64,000 nt of DNA from the NCBI GenBank assembly GCA_003931895.1, contig RRZV01000018.1, forward strand, positions 1 to 64,000. The letters are read 5' to 3'. This document shows, one piece after another, positions 1 through 8,806 of this stretch; position 1 is the stretch's first letter, and each line of letters opens with the position of its first letter. Both the position numbers and the translations under genes were made by a program. The stretch comes from Mesohalobacter salilacus. Lineage in GTDB: Bacteria; Bacteroidota; Bacteroidia; Flavobacteriales; Flavobacteriaceae. Below the pieces are notes generated by a model. The model did not search any database and had not been told where the DNA came from. It saw only the letters and a program-made list of their open reading frames with translations.

Positions 1-116
1 ACCAGTAATAATGATTACTCTAAATCTTAAGCTAAAATGTCTCCATGAGCGCAGTCGAATGGTTGCTTTTTCGCTTCTTCTGCGCTCAGTGTGACATAAA
101 TTCTCATTACTGGTTT
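1..116. repeat. MITE-like repeat with terminal inverted repeats, copy 1
   Basis: An intergenic element of about 116 bp starts at or just before the window edge. Its ends read ACCAGTAAT (1-9) and ATTACTGGTTT (106-116), which are inverted copies of each other. The middle holds GAGCGCAGTCGAATGGT and GCGCTCAGTGTGACATAAA. A second copy lies inverted at 48452-48569 with the same ends and core. It has no coding capacity. I infer a non-autonomous, MITE-like or REP-like repeat. Confidence 0.75.
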
Positions 117-208
117 AATAATGTTTATTCGTTTATATAATTATTGGATTTTTTAATTTAAATCTAAAATAAAAAAGCTTAAAACTTAACATTAATGGAT
201 AGTAAGGT

Positions 209-245
209 AAATACCCTCAAGATATCAAGAGTCTTGAGGGTATTT
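209..245 (-). terminator. Perfect 14-bp hairpin, probable terminator
   Basis: AAATACCCTCAAGA (209-222) and TCTTGAGGGTATTT (232-245) form a perfect 14-bp stem with a 9-nt loop. It sits 30 bases past the stop of the minus-strand secreted-protein gene. The U-rich part lies in the 3' arm of the stem, so it could act in either direction. Confidence 0.65.
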
Positions 246-275
246 CTTTATTCTTAAAAAACTGAACTGAATATA

Positions 276-1682
276 TTAATCAGAGACGTTAAATTGTAAT
301 CCATTAACGGTCAATGAACTCGTTCCATTATTTGATCGGATAAAAACTTCAACAAAATCATTAGTTATTAAATCTATCTCTGTATCAATTGAGAGTTGAA
401 ACTGAACATTATTTCCTAAGCCAGACAAAGTGTTTATGGGTTGATTAGCTAATTCTATTCCGTTTTTAAAAATCGCAATGGTATAACTTGAATCATTTGC
501 AGGTGAAGTTGAATTTATAGATGCGTTGATTTGAGCAACTATAGGTCTTCTCCCATCATATGTTATTCTGTTATTGGCACTTACAGTAAATCTTTGCTGA
601 AATGTAGGTGTTACAGATCCAGCAACTTTCACATAATCTGTTGTATTTAAAAAAGTTGTTGCTGTCGTATTACCGTTAAAAAAACCAAATCCAATCGCTC
701 TTGAATCAGGTATATCTGTATTTTGAAGCATGTTCCAGCCTAGTGTATTAGAATCTATACCGTCTAGCGGGGTTGCAACACCTCTAAACATATTGGTCGT
801 TAATCGTCCTCTATCAATAGTTGCACCTGCATTTACCTTGATCCCAGTTTGACCTGTATAAATAAAATAATTGTTTGACAAATCAATATCGTCTATGGTA
901 AGATTTCCTAAAAATTCTAGACCTGAACCACTTGAAATACCAGTAATAAAACATAAAGAAGAAGCAAACTTTCCTACATTACCGCCAATTTTTAAACCAT
1001 CAGTAACATTCCAAAAATTCTTATTAAATGTAACTGCACTAAACCCAGAAATTTGACCAACCCCCAGAGATGGTGTGAACTCTATAACCGAAGCACCTGA
1101 AAAAATATTACAAAACTGTGTTCCTGTACTATCGGAAAAATTATAAGCTTGGGTTGTACTACTATTTGGTACAACAGCCAAATCTTCTATAAATACCCCA
1201 GTATCTACACTCCTTAAAACAGCACCGTTAACATCTGAGATTACAATGTCTTTTTGAGGATCCGTACCTTTCATTCCGGCTCCGTTCATAAGAATATAAT
1301 TTGGACTAATATCAACCATTCCAGAAAACACATACATTTTATCACTTTCTAATTTTATTTCCCCGGCAACAGGCGTTGGTAGATCAGCTAGAGAAAACAC
1401 ATTTACAATATTTGAGTTTGTTGAATACACAAAAGACTTCCAACTACCACCACTAAAAACATCAAGTGTGTTCTGTGTTATATTATAAACCTGTAAGCCT
1501 TCTGCTGGTGTAACTATGGCATCTCTTTCTGTTGTTGTCATCCTTGGAATTAAAACACCTTGTGTAGTTGACTCAACATCTAAAACGGCCGAGTCGTCTG
1601 GATTTAAGGTTCCTATACCAACTTGGGCTTGAGTAATAAAAACATTCAAAAATAATATTAGGGTAAATAAAATTGATTTCAT
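276..1682 (-). CDS. Secreted surface protein of unknown function
   Basis: 468 residues. A Sec signal peptide (about residues 1-19, ending TQAQ) is followed by VGIGTLNPDDSAVLDVES and a TTERDAI segment. That opening is typical of Bacteroidota surface proteins of the tail-fibre or adhesin kind. The middle (about 110-330) is rich in short G/N/S/T-containing strands that could form a parallel beta-helix; this is inference. The last 130 residues look like a compact beta-sandwich. I see no T9SS C-terminal sorting domain, so the route across the outer membrane is unclear. Start ATG at 1680-1682. Downstream is the hairpin at 209-245. Function unknown. Confidence 0.8.
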   Translation of the reverse strand: MKSILFTLILFLNVFITQAQVGIGTLNPDDSAVLDVESTTQGVLIPRMTTTERDAIVTPAEGLQVYNITQNTLDVFSGGSWKSFVYSTNSNIVNVFSLADLPTPVAGEIKLESDKMYVFSGMVDISPNYILMNGAGMKGTDPQKDIVISDVNGAVLRSVDTGVFIEDLAVVPNSSTTQAYNFSDSTGTQFCNIFSGASVIEFTPSLGVGQISGFSAVTFNKNFWNVTDGLKIGGNVGKFASSLCFITGISSGSGLEFLGNLTIDDIDLSNNYFIYTGQTGIKVNAGATIDRGRLTTNMFRGVATPLDGIDSNTLGWNMLQNTDIPDSRAIGFGFFNGNTTATTFLNTTDYVKVAGSVTPTFQQRFTVSANNRITYDGRRPIVAQINASINSTSPANDSSYTIAIFKNGIELANQPINTLSGLGNNVQFQLSIDTEIDLITNDFVEVFIRSNNGTSSLTVNGLQFNVSD

Positions 1683-1721
1683 AATTATTGTTTTAAAAAT
1701 TTTAGCATAAGGTGAATAAAA

Positions 1722-1907
1722 TCATTTTGTCATTGATTTAAAATTAAAAAAGTGTAAGATGTCTTTCTTGAAATCTATTTTTTGCTTAAAAAGGATAAAA
1801 AACCCAATAATCAACCCTACTACTATACCTAATATCAAATAGGTATCAATGGGAGCAGCATCTATACCTGTATCTCCATTACCAGGAACTGGTGGAAATT
1901 GGATCAT
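1722..1907 (-). CDS. Small single-pass membrane protein with PID-CTERM-like layout
   Basis: 61 residues when started at the ATG at 1905-1907; the longer reading to 1940 would need a TTG. A short P/G/D-rich lead (PPVPGNGDTG) runs into APID, then a hydrophobic segment (about residues 23-40), then a basic tail (KQKIDFKK). From memory, this order of P-I-D motif, transmembrane helix and basic residues matches the small Bacteroidota proteins annotated as PID-CTERM. The gene starts 38 bases after the stop of a T9SS cargo gene on the same strand, so the two are probably co-transcribed. Function unknown. Confidence 0.7.
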   Translation of the reverse strand: MIQFPPVPGNGDTGIDAAPIDTYLILGIVVGLIIGFFILFKQKIDFKKDILHFFNFKSMTK

Positions 1908-1944
1908 TATTAAACTTATGTTTTGACTTAGCTTTAACAATTTT

Positions 1945-3906
1945 TTATTTTTTAATTATTTTAAATACACTACTCATTTTACCTTGTCTAACTTTTAAAA
2001 TATAGACGCCTGGTGAAAAGTTTAGTTCTTTAAGGTCAAGCCTTTGCTTAGCGTTTTGATATTTGAGCTCTTTAACTAATTTTCCATTGACTGAGAAAAT
2101 TTTGATTTCTACCTCAGCCCCCGAAATGTTTTCTTTAAAAAGAACACTGAGTTTCTCATCAAAAACCGGGTTTGGGTAAATACTGACATCTTGTAATAAC
2201 TGCTCTTGAATAGACAAGTTTTTGTTTTCAAATACCAAAGCAAACCTGTCTTCTGCAAAAGAATCGGGTATTGAAGTGTCAACATCAAAATTTATAAGCA
2301 TTTGGTCACTTAGTAAAGTAAACGTGTCTAAATATTTATCCCATAACAAAAGACCATTAGGTAATGATGATAAACCCGTTAGCTCTATACTAAATACATA
2401 TTGGCTTTCCGCTAAATTTAAAAGGGATAAATCTATAATTTCATCGAGATTTGATGGCAGTTTTCTGTTATTAACACTTAGATAGGTGTTATTCAATTTT
2501 ACAGCCATATTTTCTTGATTATTAAATAATTTCATGGCATCAAACTGGTCGATACCATTGCTGTATTGACCATCAAATTTCACGATGATACCATCATAGG
2601 CTACATCAGAAAATGGTGTTGCGGTTGTGTTGTATAACCCCATTCGTATGTAACCATCCATAATAGAAAGTGAATTTGACGAAGTTTCAGAAAAAACATC
2701 AGTCAAGAAAGAATTATCAACTTTATCTATTTCTTCATAAATTAAGTCTGCATTGCCTGAATTTATAGTTTGTACAAAAACAGCTTGACCAGGTTGGATA
2801 TTCTCTGTAACATTACTTCCAGGAACACTTGGAGTGGGGTTGTTAAGGTCGGCAATGCTTACAAATTGACCGCCGGTATTACTGGTTTGATCCCAAACCC
2901 AAATAGAGTTTTTAAAAACTGTATTTGATGGTCCAATAACTTGATTCATATCTACTGGAGCCTGATAAGGATTTGCCGTAGTAATCCAAGAATCTGCATT
3001 TGGAGCGATAAACGACTGTATTTTTGTTCCAATATGCAAAGAGCCTGTTGCATTTAAGTTTGTTTGAATTTCTGTGTTGAAATCATTAATAGATAAATCA
3101 ATACTTCTATCGCCTCTAATCAATATAAAATAAGCTAAAGAATTTTCTAGTATTCTCACATTGGTATTATCATTAATGGGATTCCAAACTTGATTTGTCA
3201 CATCAAAGACAAACATAGAGGGATTGTTTGAAGTACTTTGGTCAAAACCATTACTAGCCAAACCACCTGTAATATGTGTTCCTAAATTTGGTTGATATCC
3301 AGAATCACCTGGATTTAAGCCAGATTGTTGCCAATTGTCAAAAACGGAATTATCGCTATCTACGGGACTTGCCATTATTCTAAACGCTCTATCAGCAGGA
3401 ATAAAGCGTTCAACACGAATACCATTAACATTGCCTGCAGTACTTTGAGAAACTATCGCGGTATTGGCTATGCTGGTGCTTTTTAAAACAATGTTGTCAT
3501 TAGCTTCTAAGGTTCCTGAGTGTGAGGTTAAGGTTTTTGTAATGTTCAATAATCCACCAGTAACATTATAGGTTCCTGTCGTTTTACCTAACTCAACAAA
3601 TTTTACATTGTCACTGTTGCCAAATATCAAATTTTGAGTGCCGTCTGCTCTTGGTGTATCGCTTCCTAAATGCAATACAGCATCGTTTAAAGTGAGTATT
3701 CCCGTTGAATTGTCAAGACCTGCATCTATAAACAAACCACCTTGGGCTGCTGCATCAAATGTGATTTCACCCTTGTTGATAAGCTCAATATCTGAATAGA
3801 GATTAGCTTGACCTTTGATAAAAATTTCTGTGCCATTTTCAATTAAAAATTGGCTTTGAACAGAGACAAAGGATAGTAAAAAAATATAGGCGTAAATGGC
3901 TTTCAT
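1945..3906 (-). CDS. T9SS type-A sorting-domain secreted protein
   Basis: 653 residues from the ATG at 3904-3906. That start gives a clean signal peptide (MKAIYAYIFLLSF, ending VQSQ); the reading to 3984 opens with TTG and puts 26 residues ahead of it. The body is a large beta-rich surface protein with repeated N/T/G-rich strands (about 20-560). The last 80 residues are a T9SS type-A domain: YPNPVFDEKL, then IFSVNGKLVKEL, then SPGVYILKVRQG. This tag directs export through the PorU/PorV system, genes for which lie at 28.7-33.7 kb. I recognise no catalytic domain; an adhesin or structural role is possible. Confidence 0.85.
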   Translation of the reverse strand: MKAIYAYIFLLSFVSVQSQFLIENGTEIFIKGQANLYSDIELINKGEITFDAAAQGGLFIDAGLDNSTGILTLNDAVLHLGSDTPRADGTQNLIFGNSDNVKFVELGKTTGTYNVTGGLLNITKTLTSHSGTLEANDNIVLKSTSIANTAIVSQSTAGNVNGIRVERFIPADRAFRIMASPVDSDNSVFDNWQQSGLNPGDSGYQPNLGTHITGGLASNGFDQSTSNNPSMFVFDVTNQVWNPINDNTNVRILENSLAYFILIRGDRSIDLSINDFNTEIQTNLNATGSLHIGTKIQSFIAPNADSWITTANPYQAPVDMNQVIGPSNTVFKNSIWVWDQTSNTGGQFVSIADLNNPTPSVPGSNVTENIQPGQAVFVQTINSGNADLIYEEIDKVDNSFLTDVFSETSSNSLSIMDGYIRMGLYNTTATPFSDVAYDGIIVKFDGQYSNGIDQFDAMKLFNNQENMAVKLNNTYLSVNNRKLPSNLDEIIDLSLLNLAESQYVFSIELTGLSSLPNGLLLWDKYLDTFTLLSDQMLINFDVDTSIPDSFAEDRFALVFENKNLSIQEQLLQDVSIYPNPVFDEKLSVLFKENISGAEVEIKIFSVNGKLVKELKYQNAKQRLDLKELNFSPGVYILKVRQGKMSSVFKIIKK

Positions 3907-4282
3907 AACAATATTTTTATGAAGATGAAATTCAGTAAATAGTTGCCTAAGGTTAGGTGATGTTAGCTCAAAAAATAATACCAATATTCTTGAAAACTCA
4001 GTATGAAGAATGAATAGGAATCACAATGCAAATATAAAATATTCTTATTAGATTCATTGAAAAAATTGATTAAAAAAACTTAAATTTTAGATCCATAATT
4101 TAACAAAAAAATGTGTTTTACATTTTGAAGCCTTTAACCTGAAAAGTCAATTTTAATAACCACATAAATTGTTTTAGCAAAGTCTTTATTTTACTTAAAC
4201 GATGTTCTGCTAGACTTAAATTTATAACTTAGGTATCAAAGCTTATAATCCATTTTTAATCTTGGTTTTTTGAATAGAAAAT
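3907..4282. other. Gene-free stretch with one promoter candidate
   Basis: About 376 AT-rich bases between the T9SS cargo gene and the helicase gene. Apart from the TATATTTG box at 4029-4036 (listed separately) I see no open frame, strong hairpin or repeat here. Confidence 0.6.
4029..4036 (-). promoter_or_regulatory. -7 promoter box for the T9SS cargo operon
   Basis: On the minus strand this reads TATATTTG, an exact match to the Bacteroidota -7 consensus TAnnTTTG. No clear -33 TTG is seen. Transcription would start near 4022, about 115 bases before the chosen ATG at 3906. Confidence 0.45.
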
Positions 4283-5482
4283 TTATTTTGATTTACGGCG
4301 AGATTTTTGCCGACGTTGTTGTGGGTTAAAAGGTTTTGTCGATGCATTCGGGTCGGGCTCAAAACCTTCTAAAACTTCTTTAGGAATTTTCTCGCCAATC
4401 AGTTTTTCTATATCTCGTAAAAAAACAGTCTCATCAGCACTGACTAAAGAAATGGCAAGTCCACTGGCGCCAGCTCTGCCTGTTCTTCCTATTCTATGAA
4501 CGTAATCTTCAGACACATTAGGTAGCTCAAAGTTCACCACATGTGGCAATAATGGAATGTCTAATCCACGAGAGGCAATATCTGTAGCAACTAAAACTTT
4601 GATAGAACCGTTTTTAAATCCAGCTAAGGCTTTTGTCCTTGCGGTTTGACTTTTATTGCCGTGAATAGGTGCAGCGCCTATCTTGGCAGCTTCTAGTTTT
4701 TTGACTAATTTGTTGGCGCCGTGCTTTGTTCTGGTAAATACCAAAACTTGCTCCCAATCCCCTTCAGAAATCAATTTGATGAGTAAATCTGTTTTTTTTG
4801 CTTTGGCGACTCTATAGGCTTTTTGTTTTATGGCTTCTACCGTGGTGTTTTCTGGTGTAGATTCTACAGAAACTGGATTGTTTAAAAATTCATTCGCTAG
4901 TTTTCTGATATCTTTAGAAAACGTAGCCGAAAACAATAGCGTTTGTCTTTGTTTGGGGATAAGACCCATAATTTTTTTAATGTCTCTCAAAAAGCCCATG
5001 TCCAACATACGGTCGGCTTCGTCTAAAACTAAAATTTCAATATGTTTTAAAGACAACAAACCTTGATTGTTCAAATCGATAAGTCGTCCAGGTGTAGCAA
5101 TCAGGACATCAACACCATTTCTAAGTGTAGAAACTTGAGATTTTTGACTTACGCCACCAAAAATAACCGTTGACCTTAAATCTAAAAACTTGCCGTAATC
5201 TTTAACGTTTTGATGAACTTGTGCAGCCAATTCTCTTGTAGGTGTGAGGATAAGGGCACGGACAGGCCTTTTACGTAAGGGTTGTTTTTGAGATAAAAGT
5301 TGGAGTAGTGGTAAGGTAAATCCTGCAGTTTTACCAGTCCCAGTTTGGGCTGAAGCTAAAACATCTTTACCTTCTAAAACTGGCGGAATGGATTTGACTT
5401 GAATTGATGTTGGGGTGTCGTAACCTTGATGATTGACGGCTTTGACAAGAGACTCTGTGAGCCCTAATGACTTAAATGACAT
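4283..5482 (-). CDS. DEAD-box ATP-dependent RNA helicase, RhlE-like
   Basis: 399 residues. All core helicase motifs are visible: the Q motif with upstream Phe (F3; TPTSIQ 23-28), motif I AQTGTGKT (45-52), PTRELA, TPGR, DEAD, SAT, ARGLDIP-like SRGLDIP, and HRIGRTGR. The tail is short and basic ([12 protein letters not shown]), as in RhlE-type enzymes that remodel RNA during ribosome assembly or cold adaptation. It lacks the long RNA-binding extension of DeaD/CsdA. ATG at 5480-5482. It stands alone on the minus strand with a -7 promoter match at 5540-5547. The family assignment is firm; the exact subfamily is inferred. Confidence 0.93.
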   Translation of the reverse strand: MSFKSLGLTESLVKAVNHQGYDTPTSIQVKSIPPVLEGKDVLASAQTGTGKTAGFTLPLLQLLSQKQPLRKRPVRALILTPTRELAAQVHQNVKDYGKFLDLRSTVIFGGVSQKSQVSTLRNGVDVLIATPGRLIDLNNQGLLSLKHIEILVLDEADRMLDMGFLRDIKKIMGLIPKQRQTLLFSATFSKDIRKLANEFLNNPVSVESTPENTTVEAIKQKAYRVAKAKKTDLLIKLISEGDWEQVLVFTRTKHGANKLVKKLEAAKIGAAPIHGNKSQTARTKALAGFKNGSIKVLVATDIASRGLDIPLLPHVVNFELPNVSEDYVHRIGRTGRAGASGLAISLVSADETVFLRDIEKLIGEKIPKEVLEGFEPDPNASTKPFNPQQRRQKSRRKSK

Positions 5483-5539
5483 AAAAAGTGTTTATGAAAT
5501 GACAACTATTTATGTTTAAATCATTTCTTAATTAATCGG

Positions 5540-5547
5540 CAAAGATA
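5540..5547 (-). promoter_or_regulatory. -7 promoter box for the helicase gene
   Basis: Minus-strand TATCTTTG matches TAnnTTTG exactly. It gives a leader of about 50 nt before the helicase ATG. The -33 element is not evident. Confidence 0.45.
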
Positions 5548-5658
5548 GGTTTTATATTCTGCTTCTGACATTGTATGTTAAATTGAAGTTGAATCCTTTT
5601 GAAATAATTTGATATATGCTTAATTAAAAAATTCATTGAATAAAAAATTTAAAAGCTT

Positions 5659-6546
5659 TTACCAATCTATAAAAGAAATACCAACTCCAAAAGTTGTTTG
5701 ATAGTGATTGTAATCAATCAAAGTTTCTCCATAACCTGTAAAGGCTTGAAAATGCAATCTCAGGTTGGATTTGACAGAATAAAAGTAATTGAGCTCTAAA
5801 CTTCCTTTGTTCTTATTAAAATTCAGAGAATTTCTTCCGATTAAATTTATGCTATGCTTGTCTATATTGTAAATGAAATTGCCTTCCATTCGACCGATAT
5901 AGTCACTTATACCAGGATTATCATCTTTGTCTGAGCTTTTTACTCTTACCCAATGTTTGAGATACAACTGAAAATCGTTTTTCTCGAAAGCAACATGAAA
6001 CATTATTCTATTCCAATTTCGCGACTTGGGTAAATCCCTGCCATTAGACTGGTGATTAAACGCCAATCCTGCCATTCTTAAATCAATTCCAAAAATATCT
6101 ATATTCAAAGGAAAATTGACAATGACTTCTGGTTCGTAATTCAATTCCCGAAACGGTCTTGAAATAGGGTCATTATAGATTTGCCAATTGGCAAGTTGAG
6201 TATATCCTAGCCAAATATCGCCATAACCAAAAAGAAATGATTGTATCAATTTGGTCTTAAAACTGATTTGAAATTTAGCTTCAAATTTGTCATAATCTTG
6301 TTTTACTTCAACACTATTTTCTGGGTTTTCACTCTGAGGAAGTTCATTGGGACTGCTAGTCCATCTTATAGGCAAAATATAAATAGGTTTATAAAATGTC
6401 AGTTTAAAAGTTCCATTCTTATCTATTTTATCTAGCTCCCAGCGTTCAGACAAGGTTTTTTCAATCACGTTATCATATCCGAAATGGGACTGAGATTTGG
6501 ATAAAAAACTTACAAATAAGCAAAGAATTAAAAATTGAATTTTCAT
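5659..6546 (-). CDS. pldA: Outer-membrane phospholipase A (OmpLA family)
   Basis: 295 residues from the ATG at 6544-6546. Extending to 6567 would need a TTG that overlaps the likely -7 box. A signal peptide (about 1-18) precedes a 12-strand-barrel-type sequence. The catalytic signature NHQSNGR is present, with His165 and Ser167, and Asn179 lies 12 residues after the Ser inside RNWNR. This matches the His-Ser-Asn triad and spacing of E. coli PldA. The enzyme hydrolyses phospholipids in the outer leaflet, usually as a calcium-dependent dimer under envelope stress. The family is clear; physiological role is inferred. Confidence 0.9.
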   Translation of the reverse strand: MKIQFLILCLFVSFLSKSQSHFGYDNVIEKTLSERWELDKIDKNGTFKLTFYKPIYILPIRWTSSPNELPQSENPENSVEVKQDYDKFEAKFQISFKTKLIQSFLFGYGDIWLGYTQLANWQIYNDPISRPFRELNYEPEVIVNFPLNIDIFGIDLRMAGLAFNHQSNGRDLPKSRNWNRIMFHVAFEKNDFQLYLKHWVRVKSSDKDDNPGISDYIGRMEGNFIYNIDKHSINLIGRNSLNFNKNKGSLELNYFYSVKSNLRLHFQAFTGYGETLIDYNHYQTTFGVGISFIDW

Positions 6547-6564
6547 GAGAGTAAAAAATCTATG

Positions 6565-6572
6565 CAAACCTA
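6565..6572 (-). promoter_or_regulatory. pldA: -7 promoter box for pldA
   Basis: Minus-strand TAGGTTTG matches TAnnTTTG. Transcription would begin near 6558, just upstream of the ATG at 6546, which argues against the longer TTG start at 6567. Confidence 0.4.
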
Positions 6573-6800
6573 TAAGGCTTTAGCTTTAGTTGTTTGTTTC
6601 TGACTCACAATTCTTTGGTAAATTATCTGATAATGATGGATTTATGAACTAAACAGAATTGAATACAATGGAATAATGAAAAAATCTAATGAGGTTATAA
6701 AAAATAACGTTTAGACACTATCAAACCCATAAAAACCCCAAAAACCAAAAACACGAAACTTCCCTTTAATCATAAGGAGACTCCTTAAGTATGGAATAAA

Positions 6801-6829
6801 AAAACGACCACCATTGCAGCAGTCGTTTT
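6801..6829 (-). terminator. Rho-independent terminator of sucC
   Basis: AAAACGAC (6801-6808) pairs with GTCGTTTT (6822-6829). Read on the minus strand the stem runs into a long T tract (TTTTTTTATT), just past the sucC stop. The 228 bases on its far side (6573-6800) hold nothing else that I can support. Confidence 0.8.
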
Positions 6830-6852
6830 GTAATTTAAAAAGTAATTTTAAT

Positions 6853-8046
6853 TTATTTTAATACTTCATGAACTTTATCTGCAGCTTCTTGAAATAGAAC
6901 CGCGCTTTCAACATTTAAGCCAGAATTGTCTATAATTTCTTTAGCCAAGTCAGCATTTGTGCCTTGTAGTCTTACTATAATTGGCACTTTAATTTGGTCG
7001 CCGAGATTTTTATAAGCTTCTACAACACCTTCGGCAACACGGTCGCAACGGACAATACCACCAAAAATATTAATTAATATCGCTTCAACTTTTTCATCTT
7101 TTAAAATGAGTCTAAATGCTTCTTCAACACGTTTGGCATCAGCCGTTCCACCTACATCAAGGAAATTGGCAGGTTCACCTCCGGCTTGTTTAATCAAATC
7201 CATGGTTGCCATAGCTAATCCAGCACCGTTGACCATACAACCTACGTTTCCGTCAAGATTAACATAGCTTAAGCCCGCTTTTCTTGCTTCGACTTCAGTA
7301 GCGTCTTCTTCTCTGATATCACGCATATTTTCGTAATCTTTATGTCTAAATAAAGCACTATCGTCTAAAGTCACTTTAGAATCAACTGCCATTATTTTAT
7401 CATCACTGGTTTTTAAGACAGGGTTAATTTCAAATAATGAAGAATCTGAACCTTCATATGCTTTATATAGATTTGTCACAAACTTGCACATTTCTTTAAA
7501 AGCTTGACCTGACAAACCTAAGTTAAATGCGACTTTACGAGCTTGAAACGGTAAAATTCCAGTAGCAGGGTCAATCACTTCTGTAAAAATTTTGTCAGGT
7601 GTTTTTTCAGCTACAGTTTCTATATCCATTCCACCTTCTGGCGAATACATAATCATATTTTTACCTTGCGCACGATCCAGTAAAACCGACATATAATATT
7701 CTTCTGGTTCATTGTCACCAGGATAGTAAACATCTTCAGTAATCAAGACTTGGTTGACTTTTTTACCTTCTTTTGAAGTTTGCGGCGTGACGAGATTCAT
7801 CCCAATAATTTCATTGGCAATATCTTTAACCTCTTTAAGGTTTTTGGCTAATTTTACACCACCACCTTTACCACGACCACCAGCGTGAACTTGAGCTTTA
7901 ATCACGTGCCAACCTGTGCCAGTTTCTTCTGTGAGTTTCTTAGCCGCTTCTACTGCTTCATCTGCTGTAGTGGCTACAATTCCACGTTGAATGTTAACAC
8001 CAAAACTGCTTAATATTTCTTTACCTTGATATTCGTGAAGATTCAT
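6853..8046 (-). CDS. sucC: Succinyl-CoA synthetase beta subunit (ADP-forming)
   Basis: 397 residues, near the usual 388-400. It opens MNLHEYQGKEIL, the canonical start of this subunit. The ATP-grasp domain (about 1-240) has HAGGRGKGGGVKLA. The C-terminal CoA-ligase domain contains NIFGGIVRCDRVAEGV. With the alpha subunit (sucD, not in this window) it converts succinyl-CoA, ADP and phosphate to succinate, ATP and CoA in the TCA cycle. It is a single-gene unit with a near-consensus promoter (8074-8103) and its own terminator, so sucD must lie elsewhere, as is common in flavobacteria. Confidence 0.97.
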   Translation of the reverse strand: MNLHEYQGKEILSSFGVNIQRGIVATTADEAVEAAKKLTEETGTGWHVIKAQVHAGGRGKGGGVKLAKNLKEVKDIANEIIGMNLVTPQTSKEGKKVNQVLITEDVYYPGDNEPEEYYMSVLLDRAQGKNMIMYSPEGGMDIETVAEKTPDKIFTEVIDPATGILPFQARKVAFNLGLSGQAFKEMCKFVTNLYKAYEGSDSSLFEINPVLKTSDDKIMAVDSKVTLDDSALFRHKDYENMRDIREEDATEVEARKAGLSYVNLDGNVGCMVNGAGLAMATMDLIKQAGGEPANFLDVGGTADAKRVEEAFRLILKDEKVEAILINIFGGIVRCDRVAEGVVEAYKNLGDQIKVPIIVRLQGTNADLAKEIIDNSGLNVESAVLFQEAADKVHEVLK

Positions 8047-8073
8047 AATCTTTATTTAAAAATTTAAGATGCA

Positions 8074-8103
8074 CAAAAGTAATAATTTATAAAGTTGAAA
8101 CAA
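8074..8103 (-). promoter_or_regulatory. sucC: Consensus Bacteroidota promoter of sucC
   Basis: On the minus strand TTG (8101-8103) is followed by exactly 19 bases and then TACTTTTG (8074-8081). This matches the TTG-N19-TAnnTTTG pattern of the Bacteroidota housekeeping sigma factor. The start point should be about 20 nt upstream of the ATG. Confidence 0.7.
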
Positions 8104-8163
8104 GATTTTTAACCCAAATTATGATTTAGCTTAATTTTAAGTCAAAGTCCCTAAGGCTTAGTT

Positions 8164-8171
8164 TACATTTG
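8164..8171 (+). promoter_or_regulatory. -7 promoter box of the FAH-cinA-smpB operon
   Basis: TACATTTG matches TAnnTTTG, 24 bases upstream of the ATG at 8195. The -33 region is poor. Confidence 0.5.
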
Positions 8172-8194
8172 TAGCTGTTTTAATTAAAAGTCTA

Positions 8195-8806
8195 ATGAAA
8201 ATTATTTGCATAGGTCGCAACTATACAGAACATATCAGCGAGTTAGAAAACGAAAAACCTGATGAACCTGTTATTTTTATCAAACCAGATTCATCTATTT
8301 TACCTAAATCTCATCCTTTTGTCATTCCAGAATTTTCAGACGAAGTGCATCACGAAGTTGAGGTTTTAGTCAAAATCAATAAACTCGGCAAACACATTCA
8401 GCCCAAATTTTCGCATAAATATTATCATGAAATTGGACTGGGAATTGACTTTACCGCACGAGATTTACAATCAAAACTCAAAGCTAAAGGTTTGCCTTGG
8501 GAAAAAGCTAAAGGCTTTGATGGTGCTACACTCATTGGGAAAAAATGGTTTGATAAAAATGATTTTAATTTAGATAACTTAAATTTTTCTTTACTTAAAA
8601 ATAATGAAATCGTTCAACAAGGCAACACGAAACTAATGCTTTGGAAAATTGACGAACTCATCGCTTATGTCTCCCGGTTTTTTACCCTAAAAATAGGTGA
8701 CATCATTTTTACTGGAACGCCTGCAGGAGTCGGTAAAGTGCAAGAAGACGATGTTTTGGTAGGAAGAATAGAAGATCAACAAGTTTTTAAAGTTAATGTG
8801 AAATAA
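8195..8806 (+). CDS. Fumarylacetoacetate hydrolase (FAH) family protein
   Basis: 203 residues, the short single-domain form of the family. The FAH core is seen: VHHEVEVLVKINKLGK (metal-binding Glu pair HHEVE), GIDFTARDLQ, KGFDGA and the closing GDIIFTGTPAGVG. Such enzymes act on acylpyruvates or oxaloacetate (hydrolysis, decarboxylation or tautomerisation) with a divalent metal; the substrate cannot be told from sequence. Its stop codon abuts the cinA ATG with no gap, so the two are translationally coupled. Confidence 0.88.
   Translation: MKIICIGRNYTEHISELENEKPDEPVIFIKPDSSILPKSHPFVIPEFSDEVHHEVEVLVKINKLGKHIQPKFSHKYYHEIGLGIDFTARDLQSKLKAKGLPWEKAKGFDGATLIGKKWFDKNDFNLDNLNFSLLKNNEIVQQGNTKLMLWKIDELIAYVSRFFTLKIGDIIFTGTPAGVGKVQEDDVLVGRIEDQQVFKVNVK

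Noticed and set aside
36-116. Insertion sequence remnant with coding content
   Set aside because: No open frame or transposase motif; only the short inverted-repeat element is supported.
6774-6788. Short TAAGGAGACTCCTTA palindrome as an operator
   Set aside because: Too short and not placed near a promoter; better regarded as chance next to the sucC terminator.
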